Shown piece after piece: positions 8,744-17,704 of a stretch of DNA of 41,442 bases. A program made the translations under genes and the position numbers. Source of the stretch: Gemmatimonas sp. (GTDB lineage Bacteria > Gemmatimonadota > Gemmatimonadetes > Gemmatimonadales > Gemmatimonadaceae); the NCBI GenBank assembly GCA_021154325.1, contig JAJKIR010000153.1, positions 1 to 41,442 of the forward strand, written 5' to 3'. The notes below the pieces were generated by a model. The model was not told the DNA's origin. It ran no database searches and saw nothing but the letters and a program-made list of their open reading frames with translations. Numbering within the stretch: position 1 is the stretch's first letter; the number at the start of each line of letters is the position of its first letter.

Positions 8744-9760
8744 ATGGCAACGGCCGCACGCGACGTGCGCATTGGAGTCATCGGTGCTGGTGCGCTCGGA
8801 TATCATCACGTTCGCATCCTCCGCGACGTCCCAGGCGCCAAGCTCGTCGGCTTCTTCGAAGCCCGCGGCGAGCGCGCGGCGCAGGTTGCGACGGAGCTCG
8901 GTGTGCGGGCGTTCGAACGCGTCGAGGATCTGATCGAGGCGGTCGACGCCGCGACGGTCGTCGTACCAACGCCGGCGCACTATGAAGTCGCCAAAGCGGC
9001 GCTGGGTGCCGGTAAGCATCTGCTCATCGAGAAGCCCATCGCGGCGACGCTCGCTCAAGCCGACGAGCTGCTCGCGATTGCCAAGCGCACGGGGGCCCTC
9101 GTTCAGACGGGTCATGTGGAGCGATTCAACCGCGCGATTCGCGCGGCCCTTCCCCACGTCGAGAAGGCCCGCTTCATCGAGAGCGACCGGCTGGCTCCAT
9201 TCAACCCACGCGGCGCCGATGTCGCGGTCGTGCTGGATCTGATGATCCATGACATCGACCTCGTACGAACGCTCGTCGGCGGCCACATCAAGGATGTCTC
9301 CGCGGTGGGCGTGCAGGTCCTGACGCCGTTCGTCGACATTGCCAACGCGCGATTGCGGTTCGAGGATGGTGCCGTCGCGAACATCACCGCGAGCCGCGTG
9401 TCACGCGAGCGGATGCGAAAGGTCAGAATCTTTCAGGAGAGCGGCTATCTCTCGCTCGATCTCGCATCTGGCGAGGGGGAATTCTTTCGGCTGCGCCGCG
9501 ACGTCGACCTCGCGGAGCTCGCGAAGGGCGCACAGGCCATCGAGGCATTCGTCGAGCGGGTGCCAATCACGGCGCCCGAAGGCGAGCCGCTCCGGCTGGA
9601 GTTCGAGAGCTTCCTGTTGGCGGTCCAAGGGCGACAGGCGGTCACGGTAAGCGGCGATGATGGACGCGAAGCGCTCGCGGTCGCGCTCAGGATCGTCGCT
9701 GAGATCGAGCGAACGTTGCCATCGCTCGCGGCCGGCACACACGTGGCCGCCGGTGCGTGA
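8744..9760 (+). CDS. Gfo/Idh/MocA family NAD(P)-dependent oxidoreductase in the lipid A cluster
   Basis: 338-residue dehydrogenase with an N-terminal Rossmann fold (GVIGAGALGYHHVRIL, about residues 9-24), the family's EKPIA motif near residue 97, and a C-terminal alpha/beta substrate domain. It starts 1 nt after lpxA and overlaps lpxB by 8 nt, so it is surely co-expressed with lipid A synthesis. A known precedent is GnnA of Acidithiobacillus and Leptospira. GnnA oxidises the 3-OH of UDP-GlcNAc so that GnnB can install an amine, giving amide-linked lipid A chains. Here no GnnB partner is visible, so the substrate is undetermined. It could be a sugar-nucleotide dehydrogenase for another lipid A or core modification. 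The family call is secure; the function is open. Confidence 0.88.
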   Translation: MATAARDVRIGVIGAGALGYHHVRILRDVPGAKLVGFFEARGERAAQVATELGVRAFERVEDLIEAVDAATVVVPTPAHYEVAKAALGAGKHLLIEKPIAATLAQADELLAIAKRTGALVQTGHVERFNRAIRAALPHVEKARFIESDRLAPFNPRGADVAVVLDLMIHDIDLVRTLVGGHIKDVSAVGVQVLTPFVDIANARLRFEDGAVANITASRVSRERMRKVRIFQESGYLSLDLASGEGEFFRLRRDVDLAELAKGAQAIEAFVERVPITAPEGEPLRLEFESFLLAVQGRQAVTVSGDDGREALAVALRIVAEIERTLPSLAAGTHVAAGA

Positions 9761-10889
9761 CATCCTGTTTGTCGCCGGCGAGGCGTCCGGCGACCTTCAC
9801 GCGGCTGGCGTCGCGTCGGAGCTACGAGCCCGAAACGCGCCATACCGGCTGATCGGCATCGGTGGCGACGCGATGCGCGACGCCGGCGTCGAGCTGATCG
9901 AGCATGTCGAGCAGCTCGCGGTGATGGGCTTCGTCGAGGTGCTCCGGCACGTGCCCAAGCACTGGGCGCTGCTGCGGAATCTCCGCCGGATGATTCGCAG
10001 CGGGAACACGGCGCTCCTGGTGCTGATCGATTATCCCGGCTTCAACATGAAGCTCGCGGCCGAGGCGACGGCCGCGGGCGTGCCGGTGCTCTATTACATA
10101 ACGCCACAGGTCTGGGCGTGGGGTGCGGGACGACTGTCCGAGCTCGCGCGAACGGTGACCCGCGCGGCCGTGATTCTACCGTTCGAGGAGCGGCTGCTGC
10201 GAGAGCACGGCGTGACCACGACTTTCGTTGGACACCCCCTGCTGGACCGCGCCGAGCGTCTTCCGAGTCGCGCTGAAGCGCGCCAGCAGCTCGGCGTGCC
10301 TAACGAGGTGACGATGCTCGCGCTCTTTCCGGGAAGTCGCGCTCAGGAGATCGGGCGCCATCTGGAGCCTTTCGTCGCGACGGCGCGCGAGCTGGAGCGC
10401 CGCCGGCCCGGGCTGCGTATCGTCGTGAGCGCAGCGCCCCACGTGCGGCTGGATGAGCGCGCGTGCCCGTATCCGATCGTTCGATCGGCGTCGTTCACAG
10501 TGCTGCGCGCCGCGGATGCGGCAATGTGCAAGAGCGGCACGACAACGCTCGAGGCGGCGGTCGCGGGGTGCCCACTTGTCGTCGCGTACCGGACGAACGC
10601 CGTGACGTACGCGGCGGCCCGCCGGCTCGTGAAGATCCCTCACATCGGGCTCGTGAACGTGGTCGCGGGTCACCAGGTGGCGCCGGAGTTCGTGCAGAGC
10701 GCACTCAAACCGAACGCGGTCGCGGATGCGCTCGAGCCACTGCTGGATGCCACGAGCGCCGCCCGTGCACGGATGGTGGACGAACTGGCGCGCGTGCGCG
10801 ATGCATTGGGTACGGCTGGAGCCTCGCGGCGTGTCGCGACGATGGCTCTCGAGTTGGCGGGAAGCGCTGAGCGGCGGGAGGCCAGTTGA
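9753..10889 (+). CDS. lpxB: Lipid-A-disaccharide synthase LpxB
   Basis: GT19 glycosyltransferase that joins UDP-2,3-diacylglucosamine and lipid X to the tetra-acylated disaccharide at the inner membrane. I chose the GTG at 9753, giving RDILFVAGEASGDLHAAG at the N terminus, which matches the family's start; it overlaps the upstream gene by 8 nt. The 378-residue length is normal. Conserved segments include the GEASGD loop, YYITPQVWAWG, the LPFEE region, LALFPGSRAQEI in the nucleotide-binding half, and KSGTTTLEAA near residue 260. The stop overlaps the next start (TTGA). UDP-2,3-diacylglucosamine hydrolase (LpxH, LpxI or LpxG), needed to make its lipid X substrate, is not found here. Confidence 0.95.
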   Translation: MRDILFVAGEASGDLHAAGVASELRARNAPYRLIGIGGDAMRDAGVELIEHVEQLAVMGFVEVLRHVPKHWALLRNLRRMIRSGNTALLVLIDYPGFNMKLAAEATAAGVPVLYYITPQVWAWGAGRLSELARTVTRAAVILPFEERLLREHGVTTTFVGHPLLDRAERLPSRAEARQQLGVPNEVTMLALFPGSRAQEIGRHLEPFVATARELERRRPGLRIVVSAAPHVRLDERACPYPIVRSASFTVLRAADAAMCKSGTTTLEAAVAGCPLVVAYRTNAVTYAAARRLVKIPHIGLVNVVAGHQVAPEFVQSALKPNAVADALEPLLDATSAARARMVDELARVRDALGTAGASRRVATMALELAGSAERREAS

Positions 10890-11584
10890 GTGTGTCGCCC
10901 GCGCCCCCAGCCGCACCCGACGTGCGCGACTCCCTCCGCGCGGAGCGAAGGCGCGCGCGACGGATGCGCTGGATCGTCCGTCTCGGCGTGCCGCTCGTGC
11001 GGCTTCTCGGCTGGACGTGGCGGATTCGCGTGATCAATGGCGAGACGACTGTCGACCGAATGCGCCGTGAGCGCCGTCCAATCGTTTTCGCGCTCTGGCA
11101 TGGCGACATGCTGCCACTACTCTATCAGCACCGCGGCGAAGGAGTGGCAGTGCTCATCAGCGAGCATCGCGACGGCGAGCTGATCGCCCGAGTCGCCGAA
11201 TCGTTAGGCTTCCGTACGGTGCGAGGGTCGACGACGCGTGGGGCGAGTCGAGCGCTCGTCGGGCTCACGCGCGAGCTCAGGGACGGACACGACATCGCAG
11301 TCACTCCGGATGGACCACGGGGCCCGGCGCGCTCGTTCGCGCCGGGCGCGCTCATCGCGGCACAACGCGGTCGCGCGGCAGTGATCGCCGTCGGCTTGGC
11401 AGCAAACCGCGCATGGCGTCTCTCGTCGTGGGACCGCTTCGTCATCCCGAAGCCGTTCAGCAGGGTGCGTATCGCCTACTCGGATCCGGTGCTGTTGGAT
11501 GCTGCGAACCCCCGGGCAGCCGCGCAGGAGACATCACGCTTCCAGCAGCTCATGCTGGAGGTAGAGCGCAATGCCGATGCGTGA
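10886..11584 (+). CDS. DUF374-type lysophospholipid acyltransferase family protein
   Basis: 232-residue protein with an N-terminal basic and hydrophobic segment (about residues 25-50) and the DUF374 core. ALWHGDMLPLLY carries the HxxxxD/L-like acyltransferase histidine, and TTRGASRALVGL and TPDGPRGPARSFAPGAL are hallmark segments. The family is related to the lipid A lauroyl/myristoyl transferases. Its position between lpxB and lpxK suggests a late, acyloxyacyl-forming acyltransferase acting on lipid A at the inner membrane, possibly in the role of LpxL or the epsilonproteobacterial LpxJ; this is inference. The start is TTG at 10886 overlapping the lpxB stop, with GTG at 10892 as an alternative. 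A GGAGGT for the next gene lies in its last codons. Confidence 0.82.
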   Translation: MSVSPAPPAAPDVRDSLRAERRRARRMRWIVRLGVPLVRLLGWTWRIRVINGETTVDRMRRERRPIVFALWHGDMLPLLYQHRGEGVAVLISEHRDGELIARVAESLGFRTVRGSTTRGASRALVGLTRELRDGHDIAVTPDGPRGPARSFAPGALIAAQRGRAAVIAVGLAANRAWRLSSWDRFVIPKPFSRVRIAYSDPVLLDAANPRAAAQETSRFQQLMLEVERNADA

Positions 11585-12698
11585 TGTCGTCGATCGCATC
11601 TGGTTCGGCAACGACGTGATGGCACGTCTCGCACGGGCGACTCTCGCACCGACGGAAGCGGTTTACCGCGTTGCGATTGGCGTCCGGGACGCTTTGTACG
11701 ATACCGGCGTGCTCACGACGCATCAGCCCGTACTCCCTGCCGTGAGCGTCGGGAATCTGACCGTCGGCGGTACCGGGAAGACGCCGATCGCCGCGTGGAT
11801 CGCGACGGAATTGATCGAGCGTGGTGAGCAGCCGGCGATCGTCCTCCGCGGATATGGTGAGGACGAGCCACTGGTACATGCGCGATTGAATCCGACGATT
11901 CCGGTGGTCGTGGCGCCTGAGCGCGTGAGCGGGATCGCGAGGGCACGGGCGGCGGGAGCCACAGTCGCCGTCCTCGACGACGCGTTCCAACACCGGCAGG
12001 TGTCGCGAGTGATCGATCTCGTGCTGGTGAGCGCCGATCGGTGGACGCTCTCGACGCGTCTGCTGCCGGCTGGCCCATTCAGGGAGCCACTCACGGCGCT
12101 TCGTCGCGCGACAATGGTGCTCGTGACACGAAAGGCAGCCTCCGACTCCGACGTGAACGCGGTGAACGAGGCGCTCGCTGCAATTGCGCCCCGTGTCCCG
12201 CGGTCCACGGTGAGTCTGGTGCCGGAGGAGCTTCGGAGCGTATCGCAGGACGACGTAGAGCGTCGCCGTCCTATCACGGATATCGCCGGCCGAGATGTTC
12301 GCGTGATGACGGCAATCGGAGATCCGAGCGCGTTTGTTCGGCAGTTGGAGGCGAGCGGCGGTCGTGTGGTCGCGGAGACGTACGCGGATCATCATCACTT
12401 CCAGCCGGATGAGATCGAGCGCTTCGCGCGATCGATCCCGTCCGACGGGCTCGCCATCTGCACGTTGAAGGACGCGGTGAAGCTGGCACCGCGCTGGCCT
12501 CGCGAAGCGCCAACGTTATGGTATGTTTCTCAGCGCGTTAGCGTCGAGCGCGGGGTCGGCGGGGTCGAGCATATTCTCGATGAACTGACCCAGAGACTGG
12601 GGCGTGAACGTTCGCGCGCCCGAGGCGATTCTCGCTGCGATCGGCCCGACTTCATCCCATCATGGCAACCGACCTTCGACTACCGACCGATAGAATAG
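11571..12698 (+). CDS. lpxK: Tetraacyldisaccharide 4'-kinase LpxK
   Basis: Phosphorylates the 4' position of the tetra-acyl disaccharide to give lipid IVA, on the cytoplasmic face of the inner membrane. The 375-residue protein has a short N-terminal membrane-associated helix and then the P-loop [14 protein letters not shown] (about residues 58-71), characteristic of Lpx[12 protein letters not shown] supplies the conserved DDxxQH motif, and [13 protein letters not shown] is near the C terminus. The ATG at 11571 has a good ribosome binding site (GGAGGT, 11557-11562) inside the previous gene; ATG 11577 is a close alternative. The last 37 nt overlap the start of gdhA, so the C-terminal tail is probably not conserved. 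WaaA (Kdo transferase) is not next to it. Confidence 0.93.
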   Translation: MPMRDVVDRIWFGNDVMARLARATLAPTEAVYRVAIGVRDALYDTGVLTTHQPVLPAVSVGNLTVGGTGKTPIAAWIATELIERGEQPAIVLRGYGEDEPLVHARLNPTIPVVVAPERVSGIARARAAGATVAVLDDAFQHRQVSRVIDLVLVSADRWTLSTRLLPAGPFREPLTALRRATMVLVTRKAASDSDVNAVNEALAAIAPRVPRSTVSLVPEELRSVSQDDVERRRPITDIAGRDVRVMTAIGDPSAFVRQLEASGGRVVAETYADHHHFQPDEIERFARSIPSDGLAICTLKDAVKLAPRWPREAPTLWYVSQRVSVERGVGGVEHILDELTQRLGRERSRARGDSRCDRPDFIPSWQPTFDYRPIE

Positions 12699-13969
12699 TC
12701 CGTCCTGACAAGGACCGTTTCCTGAACGAGGAAAATCCGTTCGAGGCGATGATGTCTCGCTTCGATCGTGCTGCCGAGCTGCTGGACCTGGAGCCGGGGC
12801 TGTACAAGGTGCTGCGGCATCCGGAGAAGCAGATCATCGTCTCGGTGCCGACGTTGATGGACAATGGTGAAGTTGAGGTCTTCACGGGATACCGCGTGCT
12901 GTACAACACGTCGCGGGGTCCGGCCAAGGGCGGCATTCGCTTCGATCTGCAGGTGACGCTGGAGGAGGTGAAGGCTCTCGCGGCCTGGATGACGTGGAAA
13001 TGCGCCGTCGTCAATCTGCCCTTTGGTGGATCAAAGGGTGGTGTGGTCTGCGATCCCTTCAAGCTGAGCGCCGGCGAGCTCGAGCGCCTCACACGACGTT
13101 ACACCGCTGGTATCATCGCGACGCTCGGTCCCGACTCCGACGTGCCCGCGCCCGACGTGAACACGAACGAGCGCGTGATGGCGTGGGTGATGGACACGTA
13201 TTCCATGCACATGCGACATACCGTCACCGCCGTCGTCACCGGCAAGCCGGTTGAGATGGGCGGCTCGCTGGGGCGGCGCGAAGCGACGGGCCGCGGATGC
13301 ATGATCGTCACCAAGGAGGCGCTGAAGCACCTCGGCATGCCGGTGCAGGGGACCACCATCGCGGTGCAGGGGTTCGGCAATGTCGGCTCCATCGCCGCTC
13401 AGCTGCTGCAGCGCGAGGGATGTAAGATCGTCGCGATCAGCGACAAGAGCGGCGGCTACTACAACAAGGGTGGCATCGACCTGTCGGCGGCGCTCGCCCA
13501 CGTGAAGCAGCATCGCGGGCTCGAAGGGTTCCGGGGCGGCGATCAGATCTCCAATGATGATTTGCTCACGCTCGACGTGGATGTGCTGCTGCCGGCGGCG
13601 CTCGAGAACGTAATCACGAGCAAGAACGCGTCGAAGGTCCGGGCGCGGGTGATCTGCGAGGGCGCCAATGGTCCAACGACGGCGGGCGCGGACTCGGTGC
13701 TCGACGAGAAGGGGATCTTCGTCATCCCGGACATCCTCGCGAACGCGGGCGGTGTGACGGTCTCCTACTTCGAGTGGGTGCAGGATCGTGGCGGATACTT
13801 CTGGGACGAGGCGACGGTGAACAACCGTCTGACCGAGATCATGACGCGCAGCTTCGCCGATGTGCTCCAGCTTTCACGGCAGCACAAGGTGAACATGCGC
13901 ACCGCCGCATACATGCTCTCCATCAGCCGCGTAGCGACGGTGCATCGTTTGCGCGGCATCTACGCATGA
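12662..13969 (+). CDS. gdhA: Glutamate dehydrogenase (Glu/Leu/Phe/Val dehydrogenase family)
   Basis: Interconverts glutamate and 2-oxoglutarate plus ammonia using NAD(P) in the cytoplasm. The 435-residue length fits the hexameric small-subunit class. Conserved parts are [19 protein letters not shown] (substrate binding), [15 protein letters not shown] with the catalytic lysine, [19 protein letters not shown], and the nucleotide-binding [12 protein letters not shown] in the second domain. The ATG at 12662 lies inside the lpxK 3' end (37-nt overlap). No other in-frame start precedes [13 protein letters not shown], which looks like a conserved N terminus. It is metabolically unrelated to the lipid A genes and may have its own promoter inside lpxK, though I see no convincing one. 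Coenzyme preference cannot be told by eye. Confidence 0.94.
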   Translation: MATDLRLPTDRIVRPDKDRFLNEENPFEAMMSRFDRAAELLDLEPGLYKVLRHPEKQIIVSVPTLMDNGEVEVFTGYRVLYNTSRGPAKGGIRFDLQVTLEEVKALAAWMTWKCAVVNLPFGGSKGGVVCDPFKLSAGELERLTRRYTAGIIATLGPDSDVPAPDVNTNERVMAWVMDTYSMHMRHTVTAVVTGKPVEMGGSLGRREATGRGCMIVTKEALKHLGMPVQGTTIAVQGFGNVGSIAAQLLQREGCKIVAISDKSGGYYNKGGIDLSAALAHVKQHRGLEGFRGGDQISNDDLLTLDVDVLLPAALENVITSKNASKVRARVICEGANGPTTAGADSVLDEKGIFVIPDILANAGGVTVSYFEWVQDRGGYFWDEATVNNRLTEIMTRSFADVLQLSRQHKVNMRTAAYMLSISRVATVHRLRGIYA

Positions 13970-14005
13970 GGGGCGCATTCGCGGCGCCGATAGCGTAGCG
14001 CGCCG

Positions 14006-14464
14006 ATGCGGATCGTCGTCGCCGTCGTCGGCAAGCCACGCGACGCGGCGCTGGCAGCGGCGATTCGCGAGTACGAAACCCGAGCGGCTCGGTACTGGCC
14101 GCTCGAGGTGCGAGAGGTTCGCGAGATTTCCGGGCGCTCGAATGATCAGGTGCGCGATCGAGAGGCGGAGCGCCTGGCTGACGTCATTCCGGCGGGCGCT
14201 CACGTCGTTGCCTGCGAGCGCGACGGACGCGACATGACCTCGGAAGAATTCGCAGCGTGGGTGCAGCTTCGCCGTGAGGATGCGAGGGATCTCGCGTTCG
14301 TCATCGGCGGCGCATTCGGCCTTGGCGAGTTGATCCAGCGAATGAAGGCGACGAAGCTCTCGCTGGCGCCGTGGACGCTGCCACACGAGCTCGCGCGGCT
14401 CGTCCTCGCGGAACAGCTCTATCGCGCGGGAACGATCGTGCGCCGGGAGCCTTACCACAAATGA
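14006..14464 (+). CDS. rlmH: 23S rRNA (pseudouridine1915-N3)-methyltransferase RlmH
   Basis: Small SPOUT-class methyltransferase that methylates pseudouridine 1915 in helix 69 of 23S rRNA, using SAM as a homodimer. The 152 residues match the family size (about 155). RIVVAVVGKPRD is the N-terminal strand. The SAM-binding trefoil knot shows FVIGGAFGLGE, followed by LSLAPWTLPHELARLVLAEQLYRA and the terminal YHK that is nearly invariant in RlmH. The ATG is 36 nt after gdhA and the stop overlaps the bshC ATG (ATGA). The few residues between glycine-rich loop and tail are all present, so the enzyme appears intact. Confidence 0.95.
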   Translation: MRIVVAVVGKPRDAALAAAIREYETRAARYWPLEVREVREISGRSNDQVRDREAERLADVIPAGAHVVACERDGRDMTSEEFAAWVQLRREDARDLAFVIGGAFGLGELIQRMKATKLSLAPWTLPHELARLVLAEQLYRAGTIVRREPYHK

Positions 14465-16056
14465 CGGATTCGGCTCAGTCGCTTCCCCGCATCATCACGG
14501 AAGCTCTCGGCGGCTCAGCACTCGCAATCGCGGCGCAACGAGGCGAGCTCTCGCAGTGGTACGCGAGGCTGCCTCGGTCCGCTGGCGACTGGCAGAAACA
14601 CCTCGACGAAGTTCGCGGCAGCCAGCGCGATGGAGCCTGGCTCACACGACTTGGCCCCGCGATCGACGCGCGAGGAGCGGCGCGCGCGCGCCTCGACCGT
14701 GTAGTTGCCGCGGGCGGTGTCGTCGTGAGCACGGGACAACAGGCAGCGCTCTTCGGTGGACCGCTGTACACCATCGTGAAGGCGATTGGCGCGTTAGGCG
14801 TGGCCGACGCGCTGGAGCGAATGACGGGAATTCCGACAGCGATAGTGTTCTGGGCTGCGACGGACGACGCTGATTACGAGGAAGCGAGGGCAGCGCACTT
14901 CGCGGTCACCGGCGGGCTGCGCACCGTGAGCCTTCCGCCGGCCCCTCAGGCGGGCATTCCGATGAGCGAGATGCCGATGCCCGGCATCGATGCGCTCGTG
15001 GAGGAGCTGGCGCAGGCATGTGGCTCCGCGAGCTCGCCCGAAGCGCTCGAGATCGCGCGTTCGTGCTATACCTCGGCGTCGACGTTAGGCGAGGCGTATG
15101 TGCGGCAGCTTCGCGCGGTCCTGGAGCCGTTAGGCATCGCCGTACTGGATGCCGCGCACGGCGCAGTACGCCGCGCTGCCCAGCCGGTGCTGACGCGCGC
15201 GCTGGAGAGCGCGGACACGATTGAGCGGGCGCTGGTGGACCGATACGCCGCGATCGCGAAGGCGGGGTTCAGCGCGCAGGTCGAACACGTGCCGGGGCTC
15301 TCGCTTGTCTTCATGACCGACGAAGGCGGCGAGAAGCGCCGTCTGCCGATCGCCAGTAACAAAAGAAGCGCGATCTCCGCGTCCGTCGAGCGGCTCAGCC
15401 CCAATGTGCTGCTGCGCCCCATCGTCGAGCGATTCATCATGCCGAGCGCAGCGTACATCGCCGGCCCGGGCGAGCTCGCGTACTTCGCGCAGGTGAGCGC
15501 GGTCGCTGATGCTCTCGATCTTTCACGTCCGCTCGCGCTGCCGCGCTGGTCCGCGACGGTGCTCGAGCCCCGCGTGGAACGTCTCCTCGCGCGGCTTGCG
15601 ATCCGCCGTGAAGAGCTACGCGATCGACACGCTGTCGAGCGACGCCTGGTGAAGGCTAAGCTTCCCGCCGAGGTCGCGGATGCACTGGAGCGTCTGCGGA
15701 GGGACGTCGAGTCGGATGTCGCCGCACTCGAGCTGGCCGATCGTGACACGCTCGTGCCTCCAGCGTCCGTGCAAGGATTGCGTCGATCGCTGTTGCATCG
15801 TCTGGAGCGCGCCGAGCGCCGCTACATCGCCGGAGCCAAGCGACGGGAAGACGCTCTGATGCGTGACATTGAGACGGCAGCGGCTGGTCTTTATCCGAAT
15901 GGAATGCGGCAAGAGCGTGTTCTCAATTGGGTTCCATTTCTGGCGCGATATGGGCCAGCATTCATGGAGCTGATGCGCAGCGAGGCCACTCGACACGCGG
16001 CCGCGCTGGTAGGGATGAGCGCAGCTGATCTCGCGGCCGTCGCGGAGCGCGTGTGA
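14461..16056 (+). CDS. bshC: Bacillithiol biosynthesis cysteine-adding enzyme BshC
   Basis: Predicted to add cysteine to glucosaminyl-malate, the last step of bacillithiol synthesis, so this diderm probably uses bacillithiol as a cytoplasmic thiol buffer. The 531-residue length matches the family (about 540). Conserved features are VSTGQQAALFGGPLYTI near residue 85 with the pseudo-nucleotidyltransferase core, FWAATDDADYEEA, LRPIVERFIMPSAAYI and PGELAYFAQVS, followed by a long central coiled coil (about 390-480) and a C-terminal region. The ATG at 14461 overlaps the rlmH stop; an extension to 14371 lies inside rlmH and is not conserved. BshA and BshB, which make the precursor, are not in the window. 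The gene carries two copies of the CGTTAGGC octamer 45 nt apart. Confidence 0.93.
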   Translation: MTDSAQSLPRIITEALGGSALAIAAQRGELSQWYARLPRSAGDWQKHLDEVRGSQRDGAWLTRLGPAIDARGAARARLDRVVAAGGVVVSTGQQAALFGGPLYTIVKAIGALGVADALERMTGIPTAIVFWAATDDADYEEARAAHFAVTGGLRTVSLPPAPQAGIPMSEMPMPGIDALVEELAQACGSASSPEALEIARSCYTSASTLGEAYVRQLRAVLEPLGIAVLDAAHGAVRRAAQPVLTRALESADTIERALVDRYAAIAKAGFSAQVEHVPGLSLVFMTDEGGEKRRLPIASNKRSAISASVERLSPNVLLRPIVERFIMPSAAYIAGPGELAYFAQVSAVADALDLSRPLALPRWSATVLEPRVERLLARLAIRREELRDRHAVERRLVKAKLPAEVADALERLRRDVESDVAALELADRDTLVPPASVQGLRRSLLHRLERAERRYIAGAKRREDALMRDIETAAAGLYPNGMRQERVLNWVPFLARYGPAFMELMRSEATRHAAALVGMSAADLAAVAERV

Positions 16057-17666
16057 CCGCGACGGCGTCAACATCACGGACAAGCGTGCCAACGAAGCCG
16101 CGGGGGACGGGTGGGGCGGCCGCGCTGGTCGCCGCGGGGATCCTGGCGTCAAGACTGCTCGGCGTGGTGCGTCAATCGCTGATGGCCCGCTACCTCGGTG
16201 CGACGACCGGGATCGCCGCCGATGCATTCATGGCGGCGTTCAAGATTCCTAATCTCCTCCAGAATCTCTTTGGCGAGGGCGCGCTCTCGGCGTCGTTCAT
16301 CCCGGTTTACACGAATCTGGTCGCGCGCGGCGAGCGCGAAGAGGCGAATCGCGTCGCAGGCGCGGTCGCGGCGATCCTCGCTCTCGTCACCGCGGGCCTC
16401 GTACTCCTCGGCGTGCTGCTCGCGCCGTATCTGATCCCCGTGATCGCGCCAGGATTCACGGGCGCGAAACGCGAGCTCACCGTCACGCTGACGCGTGTCT
16501 TCTTTCCGGGTGCGGGCCTCTTCGTGTTGTCCGCATGGTGCCTCGGTGTCCTCAACAGCCACCGTCGATTCTTCCTGTCGTACGCGGCTCCCGTGTTGTG
16601 GAACGTCGCAATGATCGCCGCGCTGCTTGGCTTCGGCGGACGTCAGGAACGGATTCCTCTCGCGATTACATTGGCGTGGGCATCAGTCGTGGGCGCGGGA
16701 CTTCAGTTTCTCGTTCAGCTGCCGACGGTGCTGCGACTGCTTCCTGGTCTGCGTCTGTCCCTCGACCATCGCCGGGCGAATGTCCGGCGGGTGCTGACGA
16801 ACTTCACCCCCGTCTTCTTCAGCCGCGGCATCGTCCAGGTCAGCGCCTACGTCGATCAACTGCTCGCGAGCTTGCTGCCGCAAGGAATGGTGGCCTTGCT
16901 CGGGTACGCGGTGACGATCTATACGCTGCCCGTGAGCCTGTTCGGCATTTCCATCTCCGCGGCTGAACTGCCGGAGATGTCGAGCGTCGTTGGGACCGAG
17001 TCCGAGACGGCCGCGATGCTCCGGACACGGCTGAACGCCGGCTTGCGACGAATCGCCTTCTTCGTCATTCCATCGGCAGCCGCTTTCTTCGCGTTAGGCG
17101 ACGTGATCGCGGAAGTGCTCTTCCAGAGCGGTCGCTTCACGCGAACAGACACGATCTACACCTGGGGCATTCTGGCGGGGTCCGCCGTGGGTCTGCTCGC
17201 GAGCACGCTTGGCCGTCTGTACTCGTCGACGTACTACGCGCTGCACGACACGCGAACGCCGCTCCGCTTTGCGATCGTGAGGGTGATTCTGACGACAGTG
17301 CTCGGATACCTGTTCGCCATACCGCTTCCGCGGATTGTGGGAGTGGATACGCATTGGGGCGCCGCAGGCCTTACCGTCTCCGCCGGCATCGCGGGGTGGA
17401 TCGAGTTTCTTCTCCTGCGATCTCGGCTGAACAGGCGCATCGGCAGCACCGGATTGCCGGGCTCATATGTCGCGATGCTTTGGGCATCGGCGGTCGCGGC
17501 GGCGATCGTCGCCGTGCTCATTCATCGCGGCGTCGGCTCGCTGCACCGCTTGCTGTTGGGTGCCGTGGTGCTCGGAGCGTTCGCTGGCGTGTACGGGGCA
17601 ATGACGCTCGCACTTCGGATTCCTGAAGCCCGCGCGCTGCTGAATCGGGTGAACGCGCGCCGCTGA
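16053..17666 (+). CDS. murJ: Lipid II flippase MurJ
   Basis: Inner-membrane MOP-superfamily transporter that flips lipid II to the periplasm for peptidoglycan synthesis. The 537 residues contain about 14 hydrophobic segments. The start of the core, ASRLLGVVRQSLMARYLG, and TGIAADAFMAAFKIPNLLQNLFGEGALSASFIPV are typical MurJ, including the conserved arginines of helices 1-2 and the NLFGEGAL motif. The GTG at 16053 overlaps the bshC stop (GTGA). The extra N-terminal 25 residues are Thr/Ala/Gly-rich and probably disordered. No terminator follows directly, and 27 nt later the uvrC promoter begins. Confidence 0.95.
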   Translation: MTATASTSRTSVPTKPRGTGGAAALVAAGILASRLLGVVRQSLMARYLGATTGIAADAFMAAFKIPNLLQNLFGEGALSASFIPVYTNLVARGEREEANRVAGAVAAILALVTAGLVLLGVLLAPYLIPVIAPGFTGAKRELTVTLTRVFFPGAGLFVLSAWCLGVLNSHRRFFLSYAAPVLWNVAMIAALLGFGGRQERIPLAITLAWASVVGAGLQFLVQLPTVLRLLPGLRLSLDHRRANVRRVLTNFTPVFFSRGIVQVSAYVDQLLASLLPQGMVALLGYAVTIYTLPVSLFGISISAAELPEMSSVVGTESETAAMLRTRLNAGLRRIAFFVIPSAAAFFALGDVIAEVLFQSGRFTRTDTIYTWGILAGSAVGLLASTLGRLYSSTYYALHDTRTPLRFAIVRVILTTVLGYLFAIPLPRIVGVDTHWGAAGLTVSAGIAGWIEFLLLRSRLNRRIGSTGLPGSYVAMLWASAVAAAIVAVLIHRGVGSLHRLLLGAVVLGAFAGVYGAMTLALRIPEARALLNRVNARR

Positions 17667-17693
17667 TCACGAGTCGAGAGATGCTCGGCGGGG

Positions 17694-17704
17694 TATAATT
17701 CGGC
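17694..17704 (+). promoter_or_regulatory. Consensus -10 box directly before uvrC (predicted leaderless start)
   Basis: TATAAT at 17694-17699 is a perfect -10 hexamer, followed by 5 nt and the uvrC ATG at 17705. Transcription should begin at or next to the start codon. No ribosome binding site fits between them. The -35 region around 17670-17677 is poor. Confidence 0.6.
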
